Shown: in pieces, positions 9,728 to 21,967 of the stretch
How positions within the stretch are numbered: position 1 is the stretch's first letter
Layout: each line of letters starts with the position of its first letter
From: Meconema thalassinum
Taxonomy: Eukaryota; Arthropoda; Insecta; Orthoptera; Tettigoniidae
Length of the DNA: 64,000 nucleotides
NCBI GenBank assembly: GCA_946902985.2
Contig: OX336391.1
Coordinates: 71,091,947 to 71,155,946, forward strand
Direction: 5' to 3'
Notes under the pieces: model-generated
The model's database searches: none
The model's input: only the letters and a program-made list of their open reading frames with translations
Told to the model about the DNA's origin: nothing
Program-made: the position numbers and the translations under genes

Positions 9728-9745
9728 TCCCGGGTTTCGGCACCA
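9728..9745 (-). other. BEL A primer binding site, tRNA-Phe
   Basis: On the plus strand TCCCGGGTTTCGGCACCA, identical to the last 18 nt of a standard eukaryotic tRNA-Phe including CCA. On the coding strand it lies 5 nt after the 5' LTR. This fixes the element's orientation as minus. It is not a tRNA gene: the rest of the cloverleaf is absent. Confidence 0.85.
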
Positions 9746-9750
9746 AATTT

Positions 9751-12039
9751 TGGGTAGATAATTGGCTGAGGAATAACCTAACCACCAAGGGAAGATGATA
9801 AAGAGAAGGAGATGGATTTCGGACCAAAGAAAAAAGGATGGAGAAATAGGAAGAGAGTTTGACGTAAGTTATAATTATGAGTACTTGCTCAAATGCGACA
9901 AGTGGTGAAAACCCTATTAAGAGATTTATTTGCATTAGGTAGGGCATGAACCTAGGAAGAGTTAGGAAAGCAGGATCTTGCCTAACCGTTATGTTTGCGA
10001 AATGATAAATCCAAAAACAAATATTTAATTTATTTAACAAGGCAAAAGAGCGTAATGAATTTAACAAAGATATATTTTCAATTTTGTTAACAATTTGGTG
10101 ACACAGACCTCCGAAAAAAAACATCTAAAATTTGCGCCAGGCAATTAACAATTCATTAGGTTTCAAACCTTTGTAAAATCCTCGCAAGAATTTGAAATAG
10201 CGAAGATAAAGTATAAAATTTAAAGACAATTAAAGTGATTAAAGTTTGACAATAAATCGAGTACAAGGTGTGTACTTTAAGAAATTCTGGGTAAATATCT
10301 TGAAAAGAGTAACAAATTCGAAAGTACAACAACAAAAAGCAGGTAGAATAAAAGAGAAGTTCCTATAACTTCTTGTATTGAAGCTGAATTACTTTTAGTA
10401 ATTACACAAATAGGGCAGGTCACTTACTGTGAAACCTGAAGAGAAAGTCAAAAGGAAGGTTATAGACCTCCTATGTTTAAGTAGGAATCACGAGACAAAT
10501 GGGGCAAGTTTCCCTTTCGTGAAACCTAGAAATAACTCACTTATGAGTTGAAAGAATTGTATTCCCTAATTAGAAGGGAGAAACAAGATAATTAGAAACG
10601 TGTACAAGACACGTAGTTATGCAGAAGTTAATTAATTACATGTAAGCAAAAGTGGGAGGGCACATCTTTAGCGTGACACTTCATTGAAAAAGACCTAAAG
10701 TAACAATTTTATTTTGGGTTTTTAGTAAGAGGTTTAGGAAAGATCAACTGGGATGGAAAGTAAATGTTCATGGCCGTATTTATAATAATCGGACGAGCGC
10801 GACGCGGAAGAAATACTGAAAGAACACTGTTTTTCACTATAGTCTGTTGAAATGGATGAAAAGTTCACTGGAGTAGCGCAAAAGTTTATGGCAAATAAGT
10901 TATTGCAATTCTGGAAAATAACTAGTTAAACTGGATAGGCGAGAGTCTATTGCTTGAGAAGGTTGTAGATTATCATTAAATACGCCAGAGAAAATTCCAA
11001 CGGAGGAAGGAACATTAGCTATTGAGCAGTAATTTATAAGGAAGATTCCTCATTTTTAAACAGTATTCCCACAAGTGAGTGGAAAATACATGACGGCACG
11101 ACTTGTAGATAGAATGCAGATTCTGGAAGGTTCCAGAACGATCATAATAGAAGAATAGGGCCAAAGTTATTCCAGCGGTGGAACGAGCTTAATATTTTAT
11201 AGACAGTGGGTATTCAATAATATCCCACGTTGTGAGAAGATTTCGCATAAGAAATGCTGCTTTCTATTAAGATTTGCTTAGACAGACAAAAGCTTAACAT
11301 GGAAAATCCCGCGAAGGATGATTATTGCCACAAATAAGTAATCTCACACTGCCTATAAATGATTATTAAAAGCATGTAGGTATTAAAACCGATGAAGATG
11401 AGGTTAAAACCTGAAGTCTGTACTTATCTTTGCTGCATGGCGACGGTGAAGTTCCCTTTGGCGATTTACATTAGAGTTCCAACATGGCGTGGAATGAAGA
11501 GAATGCCTCTTTATTTGAGGAGGCTAGCTCGAGTTGAGCTTTGACTGACTAAGTCGACTGCCGACGTACAAGTGAATTTCACTCAGCGAAACGCAGAGGG
11601 ACCAGGAAAGGGAAAAGGAGACAAAAGGAAAACATATAAGCATAACCAACATTGAAAAGTTAAATTCTCTTGATAAGATGGTCTTCAAAGAGTTGATAGT
11701 AGGCGACACTATCGCAGCCTGGTGGGTGAAAAAGGAGACGAAGTTCTCTTGATCACGGAGATGATAGCTGGCGATGGCGACGAGATCTGGTGGCCAGATT
11801 GATAAGGAAGTCCTCTTGCACCGGGAAGAATTGAGGAACTTCAGAGATTCGCTGCTAGATGACGTTAGGTGAGTCATGGAAGATATATATCTAGAACAGT
11901 CTCACGAATAACATGAGAACACTAAACAGCAAAGAGAACATAGGAGATCACTGTTGGTGTTTGAGAAAAAGGAAGGAATGAACAAGCAAAGAGCATTAAA
12001 AATATAATCTATCTTACTGTGTATTCCAAGAATACACCA
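9751..12039 (-). repeat. BEL A 5' LTR (right)
   Basis: 2,289 bp, starts tgggtagata and ends gaatacacca. Near-identical to 3356-5643. It carries the same terminal inverted repeat gtgtattc-caa-gaatacac. The promoter is expected inside it but I could not locate one with confidence. Confidence 0.93.
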
Positions 12040-12044
12040 CCCTC

Positions 12045-12640
12045 AAGGAGGCCGGGTGTATGTAGCCCCACCACTTTTTGTGCACCCTATGTAATGCTAC
12101 ACCCTGAGAGGCTCACGGCTGGTGAGTTCGGGAGTTGGCGACACCGAGGGATTTCTGAGCTGGGTCTGGTTTCCCCATTTTCCCCTTCCCTGTGGGGCGG
12201 ACCCTCTCCTCTATCTCACATCATGCGTTTTTTGCATCTTCACGCCATTTTGTGGGTGTTTTCAATCTCCGTTACATTTTGTAAGTCTTTTCGATCTAAA
12301 TTGCATTTTGTGAGTGTTTTTCAAAGATTGACAATCTAAATTGCTTCTTAGTAAGTCTTTCAATATAGGTGGCGGGCCTTTTGTGAGTATTTTGAATTTC
12401 AATTGCATTTTGAATTTTCAACTGTTCAAGTAGTTAAGTCTCAATTGCAATTTTGTATTATTTTCAATCTAAATTGCATTTTGTAAGTATTGTCCATCTA
12501 AATGAGAAGTTTGAATCTACCATACCTTTTGTAAGCAATTTCAATTGCATTTTGTATTTTCAACTTACCTCGCTTTGTTCAAGTAGTTAATTCTCAATTG
12601 CATTTTGTGGGTATTTTGAATCTACATTTCTTTCTTTTTT
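12045..12640 (+). repeat. Repeat R right part and degenerate ~35-bp repeats
   Basis: 12045-12210 continues repeat R across the BEL A site (joined sequence caaggccctcaagg). From about 12220 to 12640 follow imperfect repeats built from ttgcattttgtaagtntt and ttcaatctaaa. No reading frame is credible here; the 106-codon frame at 12019 crosses the LTR joint. It may be the monomer-like 5' region of LINE-A. Confidence 0.6.
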
Positions 12641-12643
12641 TAA

Positions 12644-12890
12644 CATCTGGGCCAATGCCCATGTAGTCAGGTCTGTTTATCATCCTCTGGGCCAATGACA
12701 ATGTAGTCAGGTCTGTTTATCATCATCTGGGCCAATGACCATGTAGTCAGGTCTGTTTATCATCATCTGGGCCAATGACCATGTAGTCAGGTCTGTTGAT
12801 CATCAACATCTGGGCCAATGACCATGTAGTCAGGTCTGTATATCATCATCACCTAGGCCAATGACCATGTAGTCAGGTCTGCTTATCATC
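12644..12890 (+). repeat. Six tandem copies of a 40-43-bp repeat
   Basis: The unit is built on ctgggccaatgaccatgtag followed by tcaggtctgtttatcat. Copies begin at about 12644, 12684, 12724, 12764, 12807 and 12850. The word resembles the LINE/SINE 3' tail at 61215-61268 (gaccgataacctaggtgtta then atcatcatc), so the array may descend from such a tail. Confidence 0.8.
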
Positions 12891-13296
12891 TTCTGTACAA
12901 CAATTATTATCATCATCATCATCATCTATTAGACTGTGGTATGTGAGTGGGTCTGGTGGCAGTTGCATGTTTATTAGATATAGTTCATTATTTCATTAGA
13001 CTGTGATGTGTGAGGGTGCATGTGAGTGTGCTTGGTGATGGACTGTTTTAGTGGTAGTTGGTGGAACTGTAGTAATTTTTCGTTAGTAGAATTCTGGTAT
13101 TTAATTGTTAATAGAAGGTTATTATTTTTGTTAGTAGAATTGCGTTTTACTTATTCTGAAAGGGAGTAGCAGCCTCTCAGAATAAATCATTTCTTTACTT
13201 GTCTTATAGACGGTTAAGATATTGATAATATAAGCCAACTAATGGCTACACTGCGTTCTGATGCACGGCTGAAAGCAACGGGAAACTACAGCCGTA
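12891..13296 (+). other. LINE-A 5' leader, no ORF
   Basis: Contains a short (atc)n tract at about 12906-12926, then AT-rich sequence with repeated gtgtgag words, leading into the LINE-A coding part. I see no promoter or gene. Confidence 0.45.
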
Positions 13297-13998
13297 ATGC
13301 TATTCCCGAGGATATGCACCTCTCTATGCATAATTAATGTGATTATGGACTCCTCCCTTGTAAAATTTCAATCCGGAGGTAAACTAGTCCCCTGTTCGGA
13401 TCTCCGGGTGGGGACTACTCGAGAGGGGGTTAACATCACAGAAGTGACAAAGAGGAAATCTGATATTCTACGGATCGGAGCGTGGAATGTTAGAAGTCTG
13501 CCAGGAGATGGAAGGTTAGAAAACTTACAAAGAGAAATGGAGAGGTTGAGGTTGGATTTGGTTGGGATTAGTGAAATGCGCTGGCAGGAAGAACAGGACT
13601 TATGGTCAGGTGACTATAGGGTCATAAGTACTGAATCAAACAATGGCCAAGCAGGGGTTGGTCTCATATTGAGTAGGAAACTTGGACTGCGGGTGGAATA
13701 TTATGAGTAATATAGTGAACGGATTATTGTAGCAAAAATCAATACTAAACCTACGTGCACCTCAGGGGTACAAGTCTATATGCCTACCAGTCAAGCTGAT
13801 GATGAAGATGTTGAAAAGGTTTTCGAAGAAATAGATGAAATTCTGAGGTATATCAAGGGTGATGAAAATGTTATAGTAATGGGAGATTGGAATGCTGTGG
13901 TAGGAAAAGGCAGAGAAGGGAAGATAGTAGGAGATTTCGGATTAGGTGAAAGGAATGATCGAGGAAGCTGGCTGATGGAATTCTGCACCGAGCATTAG
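13297..13998 (+). pseudogene. LINE-A endonuclease (APE) domain
   Basis: Encodes an apurinic-type endonuclease that would nick target DNA for target-primed reverse transcription. Visible blocks in order: RIGAWNVRSLPGDGRL, DLVGISEMRW (catalytic Glu), then GDWNAVVGKG (Asp and Asn of the active site). The frame is interrupted by a TAA at 13708-13710 and ends at a TAG at 13996. The remaining endonuclease block is in the next frame (SDHNLIV, at about 14160). The first ~30 residues vary widely in the family, so the true start is uncertain. Confidence 0.85.
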
Positions 13999-14051
13999 TT
14001 GGTCATAGCTAACACTTTATTCAATAACCAAATAGAAGAATATACACATGG

Positions 14052-14892
14052 ATGAGACCAGGAGATACAGGGCGTTACCAAATCGACTTCATTATGGTCA
14101 AGCAGAGGTTTCGAAACCAGATCTTGGATTGCAAAACATATCCTGGTGCTGACATAAACTCTGACCACAATCTGATTGTTATGAAATGCAGAATAAAGTT
14201 GAAGAGACTGAAGAAAAGTCAAAAGCCAAAAAGGTGGGCATTAGACAGACTGAAAGTAAAGGATGTAAACGAAAGATTCAAGAAGAGTATAAAGGAAGGA
14301 CTAATGAAAAACCCTAAACCAACTTCAATTGCAGACGAATGGGCACTTTTGAAGAAAGAAATAACAAAATCCGCAGAAGAAAACCGTCTGAGAAATGAGG
14401 TGAACAAGAAGTGCAAGAAAGCGAAAGAAGAATGGTTGAAAGAGAAATGTGCAGGTATAGAAAATTGTCTGAAATTAGGAAAAGTAGACACAGCTTATCG
14501 AAGGATTAAGAATACTTTTGGGGAAAAGAAGACTAAGTGCTGTAATACTAAGGATACAAATGGAAAGCCTCTATCAGATAGGGAAGAAAAGGTTGAGAGA
14601 TGGAAAGCTTACATAGAGTGTTTGTATAAGGGAAAGGATATTGAGAATCATGTAATGGAAAGGGAGGAAGAAATTGATGAGGATGCAAAAGAAGATCTAA
14701 TATTGAGATCAGAATTTGACAGAGCATTGGAGGACTTAAGCAGGAACAAAGCACCGGGCATAGATGATATACCGATTGAGTTGCTACGCTGCATAGGAGA
14801 TGAAGGCCTGATCAGGTTATTTCACTTGGTGTGTAGGATTTATGAGACAAGTGAGGTACCCCTTGATTTCAAGAAGAATGTTATTATTCCTA
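14052..14892 (+). pseudogene. LINE-A endonuclease end, linker and RT start
   Basis: After a frameshift near 14050 the protein continues with GRYQIDFIMVKQR and INSDHNLIV, the C-terminal end of the endonuclease with its catalytic Asp-His. A Lys-rich linker follows, and then the beginning of the reverse transcriptase (NKAPGIDDIPIELL; VIIPI). The reading is cut at 14892 by the Helitron. Joining to 18560 restores the expected IPIPNKLGAERCEDYRTISL block. Confidence 0.85.
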
Positions 14893-14934
14893 TATATATA
14901 AAGCTCAATGTTTGTCTGTCTGTTATGTATACAA

Positions 14935-16064
14935 ATCCACACCGTTTCACCATTCTGAACCAAAATTTGTATACATACCCTTCGGAACCCTGCGGGTAAC
15001 CCTGTTTACTTGAAATTTCCGACAGACCACCCCATTCCCTGCATTTAGGCCCTTTGTCCAAAATCTGCACCGTTTCACCGATCTCAACCAAAATGTGTAT
15101 ACTTACCCTATGTAATCCTGTGAATAACACTGTCCACTTAAAATTTCGGACAGACCACCCCATTTCCTGCATTTAGGCCCTTTGGCAAACTTCTACACCG
15201 TTTCACCGATCCGAACCAAAATTTGTATACCTACCCTTTGCAACCCTGCGGGTAACCCTGTCCACTTGAAATTTCGGACAGACCACCCCATCCTCTGGAT
15301 TTAGACCCTTTGGCCTAAATCTACACCGTTTCACCGATCAGAACCAAAATTTGTATACTTACCCTTTGGTACCCTGCAAGTAACACTGTCTGCTTGAAAT
15401 TGCGGACAGACCACTCCATTCCCTGCATTTAGACCCATTGGCCCAAATCTACACCGTTTCACAGATCTCAACCATAAGTTGTTATTTACCGTCTGGAACC
15501 CTGCGAGTAACACTGTCTGCTTGAAATTTCGGACAGACCACTCCATTCCCTGCATTTAGGCCCTTTGGCACAAATCTACACCGTTTCACCGATCAGAACC
15601 AAAATTTGTATACTTACCCTTTGGCACCCTGCGAGTAACACTGTTTGCTTGAAATTGCGGACAGACCACTCCATTCCCTGCATTTAGACCCCTTGGCTCA
15701 AATCTACACCGTTTCACCGATCTGAACCAAAATGTGTATACTTACCCTTTGTAACCCTATGAATATCACTGTCCACCTAAAATTTCGTACAGACCACCCC
15801 ATTTCCTGCATTTAGGCCCTTTGCCAAAAGCCTATATCGTTTCACCGATCCGGACCAAAATTTTTATACTTACCCTTTCGAACCCTGCGGGTAACCCTGT
15901 CCACTTGAAATTGCGGACAGATCACCCCATTCCCTGCATTTAGGACCTTTGGCACAAATCTACACCGTTTCACCGATCAGAACCAAAATGTGTATACTTA
16001 CCCTTTGGTACCCTGCGAGTAACACTGTCCGCTTGAAATTGCGGACAGACCACTCCATTCCCGG
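14935..16064 (+). repeat. Nine ~130-bp tandem repeats inside the Helitron
   Basis: Each unit holds caccgtttcaccgatc, aaaatttgtatacttaccct, ggacagaccaccccattccc and tgcatttaggccctttgg. Copies start near 14938, 15067, 15195, 15327, 15459, 15583, 15706, 15834 and 15962. They show point differences but little length change. No coding frame survives across the units. Confidence 0.85.
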
Positions 16065-16520
16065 AAAGAGGACAGGGTCCGTCCCAAAGGCAATGGAAAA
16101 AAAGGGGTAAAACCGGACCCGCTCAGGAAACCCTCAGGGTTGCCAGCTCCCGAACTCACCAGCCATGAGCCCTTGAGGATGTAGCACTATTCAGGATGCA
16201 CCAGAAGTGGTGGGGCTACACACACCCTGCCTCCTTGAGGGTCTTGAGCAGAAGACATGAGATATTAAGAAAAGAAAAAGAAGGCTGACACCTCGAAGAC
16301 TGAGGCTATCAGGAATGATTAGACAAGGGCCAATTAAGGCGGGAAAGTGAAAGAGTCGCTAGGCCTCGGATACCCTGATACCATCGGGGTCGGAAGAGAA
16401 CAAGAGTTTGACCAAGGGAGGCTGACAGGAAAGAGAACTGAAAGGAGCCCGGCACCAGTAAGTAGAAGCAATGCCGGACTCAGCTGGGGTCCCGTGGTTG
16501 CAAACCCACGTCCCACAAGT
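16065..16520 (-). repeat. Inverted copy of repeat R inside the Helitron
   Basis: Matches 3093-3355 joined to 12045-12210, in reverse orientation and with frequent substitutions. It lacks a 3' LINE part. A LINE copy would keep its 3' end, so this is better explained as a fragment captured by the Helitron or as an independent repeat. The 73- and 88-codon frames here are not supported. Confidence 0.75.
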
Positions 16521-17229
16521 TGTGAGACATTGGTGGGCCGGAGGGGGGAGGGGAGGGGGCAGGTGTGAGAATAGCTTGCTGATTCATCGCGAGGTGACAT
16601 GAGAGAAATGTCCAGACCCCGCCGTGTTACCTAGTATTGCTGACTATGCTGATGTTCATATTGCGTCTTTGCTCAAACCAATGTAGTGTTACGAAAGAAT
16701 GAGTGATTCACCGGTCAATGTGAATAGGACCGGGAACCCCCATCCGAACGTCTGTCATCATAATATATCGTCATCATCTGCGATATTCTCAGGTTCGTGC
16801 AGCTTGGACCCGAGCAATACTCGATAATCTCTTTCACTACACGCATCGAGTATAGGCCTAAGCCAGAAAATAACGTTCAGACATTGGAAGACATCGAAGG
16901 TAGAAATCTGAATTTCCTATATCAGATTTAAAATTACACCATGTTCGTTTAGTAGTCATTTTTCATTACCTTATTATTATCATAAGGGCAAATGACCTAG
17001 ATGTTACGCCCATTATACCACTAATCACCACACACAATAACTCTTCATCGCCTGTGAATTTTGAAATATTTCTTTCTACCACGGTAGTTTGCAAGTTTGT
17101 CGTGTCAATTCAACAGGAGTTTTCATTACCATCCTCATCAAAAGGGCAAATGACCTAGATGTTACGTCCATTATACTACTAAGTAACACCACAGTCTTCA
17201 TCGCCTGCGATTTTTAAAATGTGTATTTC
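16521..17229. other. Helitron internal DNA, no gene recognised
   Basis: Contains the first two copies of the gggcaaatgacctagatgtt word at about 16985 and 17147, each followed by tacg(c/t)ccattata, plus a G-rich stretch at 16535-16560. No other feature seen. Confidence 0.4.
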
Positions 17230-17598
17230 CATTAGTTTGTAAGTTTGATATACCCGTTCAGTAGTGTCGTATTGACAGGCCATGCCAAAGGAGAAGATAT
17301 CTTCATTCCCCGAATTCCTATGATCCCTATTGATATGCCTTTTGATTTCAAGCGACTGCAATTCCCTGCACGTCTTGCATTTGCAATGACCATAAACAAG
17401 GCCCAAGGACAGTCGCTCAAGCTAGCAGGCCTTAATCTGGAAAGTCCATGCTTCTCTCATGATCAGTTATACGTAGCTTGCTCAAGAGTGGGCACACCTA
17501 AACATTTATTTATTTATACACCAGAGGGAAAAACAAGGAATATCGTTTATCCATTAATTTCAATGTTAGCTACAAACATGTTAGTATTTATTAAATAA
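17230..17598 (+). pseudogene. Helitron helicase (RepHel) C-terminal fragment
   Basis: About 117 codons of a Pif1-like helicase C-terminus, the motor of rolling-circle transposition. TGHAKGEDIFIPRIPMIP, then AFAMTINKAQGQSL (motif V region) and QLYVACSRVGTP (motif VI region with the Arg finger) are clear. The Rep nuclease and the N-terminal helicase motifs are missing. It ends at a TAA at 17596-17598, about 960 bp before the element's 3' end and on the expected strand. Confidence 0.88.
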
Positions 17599-18530
17599 CA
17601 ACTGCGAAGTGAGATGAAACATTTCTCTGAAGTTCAACCATAACATCGTATATTAGGCCGTGTTACTTTGCGTGTCATCTGTCTAGGATACTATTTAATC
17701 TACTGTTACTGTATTCATTTATGCCAATGATCTGGTTCCTCTTCTTGAGAACCTGTACCGAAATATGTAAGCCGGTCACGTAGAAAATTCACAGCGAGTG
17801 TTATGGTATATCGTACATCTCTTTTCTATTTTATTCCTTTCATTCCTTTAAAGTATCGATTTTTCCCATTCGTTGATAAGTTATATGTGCCTGTAGTCGC
17901 TTCTATGTTCATCATCACTATGTAGAAGATGTTTTGCGTCAGAAGAAAAGACAACTGGATGCTCAGGAACGTTAAAGATATATCGACTGAGAAATCTGGA
18001 AGCTTATCTTGGAAGAATTGCTTCAGACATTTATCGTACAGTTTAAACCTTAACAAGACGAAACTTTTAACCAGATAGCGATCTAAGTGGGAGCTCTTTG
18101 GCAAAAATTAATGAAGTCTTTCCCGAAATGTGAGTCCTAAAAATAACTTTTTCTATTATTTTCTAAGTTTCATATGTCAGTTATGTAGTAATTTTCAATA
18201 TCATCCTGATCAGTAGGGCAAATTACCTAGATGTTACGCCCTCAACGTCATTGGGGGCAAATGACATAGATTTTAAGTCCATTATATTTCTAATCACCAC
18301 AAGATATAGTCTTCTACGCCTAGATGTCACGAATTCTGGGACCGCTAACGACATATCTCGACTCGGACTGAAGACTAATATCACGAGAATGATCATTATT
18401 TTACAGAGCCTTCCCATAGTGACTTAAGTATACACATTGTCACTGGGTTTGATAATGTAAGAAATGAATACATAAATAAATATAATTTATGACGTTGAGT
18501 GTTAAGGAGACTGAAATATTATCATCATTC
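17599..18530. other. Helitron 3' region, no gene recognised
   Basis: AT-rich. Contains a third, diverged copy of the gggcaaatgacctagatgtt word at about 18210 with a partial repeat at 18255. No ORF with family motifs. Confidence 0.4.
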
Positions 18531-18559
18531 CACCGGGCGAAGCCGGGTACTACTGCTAG

Positions 18560-19090
18560 TACCAAATAAATTGGGAGCTGAGAGATGTGAAGATTACCGT
18601 ACAATCAGCTTGATTACTCATGCTTCAAAAATCCTGTCTAGAATAATTTACAAGAGGAGGGAAAGCCAGATAGAAACGGAGTTGGGAGAAATGTAGGAAC
18701 AAGGGAAGCTGTACTAAGTCTTAGGCTGATTTTGGAATGTAGAATAAGGAAAAATAAGAGAAGGTTCATGGCATTTGTAGACTTACAAAAGGCTTTTGAT
18801 AACGTCGATTGGACTAAATTGTTTGACATTTTGAAATCTATTGGAATAAAGTACAGGGATAGGAGAGTGATCTACAGTCTATACAGAAACCAGACAGCAG
18901 TCATTCGAGCTGAAGGACATGAGAGAGAAGCTGGTATTCAGAAAGGTGAGAGGCAAGGCTGCAACTTATCACCCATACTTTTCAATCTTTGCATTGAACA
19001 AGCAATGAAGGAAATTGGAGAAAAATTTAAAGTGGGAGTGAAGATTCAAGGAGAAATAATTTCAATTCTGAGATTTGCTGATGACATCGT
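18560..19090 (+). pseudogene. LINE-A reverse transcriptase, central part
   Basis: RT palm sequence: DYRTISL, AFVDLQKAFDNVDW (first catalytic Asp), QGCNLSPILFN, then LRFADDIV, the FADD catalytic box, cut directly after the box by BEL B. Around 18690 the QFGF block expected in this family is missing, with a frame change, so a small deletion is likely. The sequence resumes at 30433 as ILADTPEDLNEFL. Confidence 0.9.
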
Positions 19091-21967
19091 TGGGTAGATT
19101 ATTGGCTGAGGAATAACCCACCCACCAAGGGAAGATGATTAAGAAAAGGAGATGGGTTTCGGACTGGAGAAAAAGGATAGAGAAATAGGATGAGAGTTCC
19201 ACAAAAGTTATAAATTTAGCTTTAAATACACTCAGAAGCGGTTGCCACTGAAAATTCGTTCTCGGATACCTAAAGTGGGTAAGGACTTGGTCCAAGCTAA
19301 CGGGAACCGCAGCTAGAACTTGGGCGGTTTGCTGGAGAGTAGCCTTAGTATATTCCCTCTCAAGCAGGCATAAGACTACTATGGGGAAGGGTGTTGGTCT
19401 GACATAACTGAAAGTGAAAGGTTTATTGTATGTCCTTTCAAGGAAATTCGTTTTTGCAAAGTAATTCGAAGAATGACAATAATTTGCATCAATTTTGATA
19501 TTTCCAGTTTTCGAAGTTATAAGCTTCCTGAGCAGTAACCAAGTGCTTCCAAAAAGGATGGTGATAAAGGAATTATGCTTTTGAAAATAAATTTGGTAAA
19601 TGAACCAGTAGTTGCATTTGGAAATGTCTAAGCTTTTAACCAGCCAGTAGCCGACTAAAAGTTTAGGCAAAGAGAAACACTTATCTTTTTGAAAACTGAC
19701 CATAAGATTTTGGAGAGGATCTCCACAAGCAGGTAGCTGGCGTAGCGAGCTGTACTTGCCTTACTGGCCAGTTAGAATTAGCTTTTAAAGCTAAGAGAAC
19801 TTTAACAAGATTACCACTAAGAATTTTTGCTCAAATGCAACAAGTGGTGAAAGCCCTATCAATAGGTTTAATGGCATTGAGTAGGGAGAGTCAAGGAAGA
19901 CCGGATCTTGCCTAACCGTTGTGTTTTCGAAATTATGAATCCAAAAAACAAATATTTAATTTATTTAAAAAGGCAAATTAAGTTTATAACTTTAACAAAC
20001 ATATATTCAATCTAGTTAACAAGTTTGTGGTCACAGACCTCAGATAGCATTAAACATTTGCGCCAGGCAATTAACAATTTATGAGGTTTTGAACCTTATA
20101 TATGTACTAAAATCTTTGTAAGATTTAAAAAAGACAAATGTAATGCTTAAAGTTTAAACATCAAATTGAGTACAAGGAGTATACTTTAAGGAATTTACAA
20201 GTAATTCTTTTGGAAAAAGTTATAACTTCGAAAATAACACAAAAAGGAAGTGAGTAAATGATGAAGAAGTTCCTATTACTTCTTATGTTTATGCAGAATT
20301 ACTGTTAGTTATTATGCAAATAAGGGCCGGTCACTTACTGTGAAACCTGACGAAAAGATCAACAAGGAAAGTTCTAGACTTCCTGTATTTAGATAGGAAT
20401 CACGAGCCAAATGGGGCAGTTTCCATTTCGTGAGATCTAGAAATAACCCACTCAAGAGTTGAAAGTATTGTATTCTCTCATTAGAAGGGAGAAACAACGT
20501 AAGTTTAAAACGTGTGCTAGACACGTAGTTATGCAGAAGTTAATTAATTACACATAAGAAAAAATGGGAGGGCACATCTATAGATTGACACCTCGTTGAA
20601 ACAGACCTGAATTTAAAAGTTTATTACGGATTGTTAGTAAGAGGTTTAGGAAAGAGAAATTGGGATTGAGGAAAAATGTTCATGGCCTTATTTAAATGTA
20701 ACCGGACGATCGCGACGCGGAAGAAATGCTGAGAGAACACTGTTTATCACTATAGTTCGTTGAATAGATGAAAAGTTCACTATATAAACACGAAAGTTTA
20801 TGGCAAAGAAAGTTATTTCAATTTGTAAAAATGACTGGTTGCACTAGATGAGCAAAAGTCTATTGCTGGAGAAAATGGTGTATTACAATTAAATGCGCCA
20901 TGGAACATCCAACGGTGGAAGAAAATTCGCTATTGAGCTTTAATTCAGAAGTGAGATTCTTCAATTTTAAATAGTATTCTCGCAAGTTAGTGAAAATTAC
21001 ATGACGGCAGGACGTGTAGATAAATACAAGATCTGGAAGGTTCCAGAACGATCTTAGTAGAAGATTGGGGCCAAAAATTAATCCAACGGTGGAGCGAGCT
21101 TAGTATTTTACAGACAGCGGGTATCAGATAATATCCCACGTAGTGAGAAGACCTCTCAGTTGACTAGCTTAAGAAAAGATACTTTCTATTAATGTTGCCT
21201 TAGACAGACAAGGCCTAACATGGCAAATCCCACGAAGAATGATTACCGCCCCACAAGCAATCTCACGCTGTCTATAAAATATTCAATAAAAGCATGTAGA
21301 TAAAATTGATGAAGATGAGGTTAAAACCTTAAGTCTGTACTTATCTTGGTTGCATGTTTAAGGTAGAGTTCCCCTTGACAATATTTAATATGCCAACATG
21401 GCGTAGAAAGTAGAGTTTGCCTCTTGGTTTGAGGAGACTAGCTCGAGTTGAGCCTTAACTGAGTCGACGGCCGGCGCACAAGTGAGAACCACTCAGCAGA
21501 GCACGGAGGGTCCAAGGAAGGGAAAGAGTGGGGGTAGGAGACAAAAGGAAAACATATAAACATAGCCAATATTACAACAAAAAATTGATCTTCTATTGCT
21601 GAGCCGGTCTTCAAAGAGTTGATAACAGATGATACTAGCACAGCATGGTGAGTAAAAAAGTAAACGTAGTTCTCTTGCTCACGGAGAAAATAGCTGGCGA
21701 TGGTAACAAGATCTGGTGGCCAGATGGATAAGTAAATCCTCTTGCACCAGGAAGAATTGAGGAGCTTCAGAGATTTGCTGCGAGATGACGCTAGGTGGGT
21801 CATAGAAGATATATATCTAGAACAGACTCATAAAAGATATAAGAGACCTGATCAACAAAGAGAAAATAGAAGATCACTGTTGGTGTTTGATAAGAAAGGA
21901 AGAAATAGACATGCAAAGAGCATTAAAAATTGGATTCTCACGTACCGTGTATTCAAAGAATACACCA
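19091..21967 (-). repeat. BEL B 3' LTR (left)
   Basis: 2,877 bp. Compared with BEL A LTRs it carries ~590 bp extra between about 19215 and 19825. It ends with the inverted repeat gtgtattc-aaa-gaatacac just inside the edge. The 213-codon frame on the minus strand near its left end recurs in the other LTR and has no recognisable motifs. Confidence 0.95.

Larger units (their letters stand above)
3356..12039 (-). mobile_element. BEL/Pao retrotransposon copy A (defective)
   Basis: 8,684 bp with LTRs of 2,288 and 2,289 bp that begin TG and end CA. It is flanked by the 5-bp target duplication ccctc (3351-3355 and 12040-12044). Coding is on the minus strand. gag and protease are broken by two TGA stops. 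RT, RNase H and most of integrase are absent, replaced by ~1.4 kb of unrelated open sequence. The integrase-proximal C-terminal domain is retained. The two LTRs show only scattered differences, so the insertion is not ancient. Copy B in this window is a complete relative, though its LTR is ~590 bp longer. Confidence 0.93.
14893..18559 (+). mobile_element. Helitron (decayed, with RepHel remnant)
   Basis: 3,667 bp inserted between A14892 and T18560 of LINE-A without a target duplication, as rolling-circle elements do. The 3' end has the stem CCGGGC-gaa-GCCGGG (one mismatch), followed by TACTACTGCTAG (CTRR-type end). The 5' end is tatatatataaagctcaatg followed by gtctg repeats, lacking the canonical TC at the exact edge. 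Inside, in order: nine ~130-bp repeats, an inverted copy of repeat R, three scattered copies of a gggcaaatgacctagatgtt word (~16985, 17147 and 18210), and the C-terminus of the helicase. The 3' terminus matches that of the tandem Helitrons at 33-45 kb. Confidence 0.85.

Noticed and set aside
9728..9745. tRNA-Phe gene
   Set aside because: Only the 3' 18 nt are present, at the exact primer-binding position of a retrotransposon.
9399..10124. 241-codon minus-strand open frame across the BEL A LTR and gag start
   Set aside because: It crosses the primer binding site and LTR and overlaps gag in another frame; no motif.
12644..12890. CRISPR-like array (also considered at 57120-57630 and 60880-61330)
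   Set aside because: Units are contiguous tandem repeats without unique spacers, and the DNA is eukaryotic.
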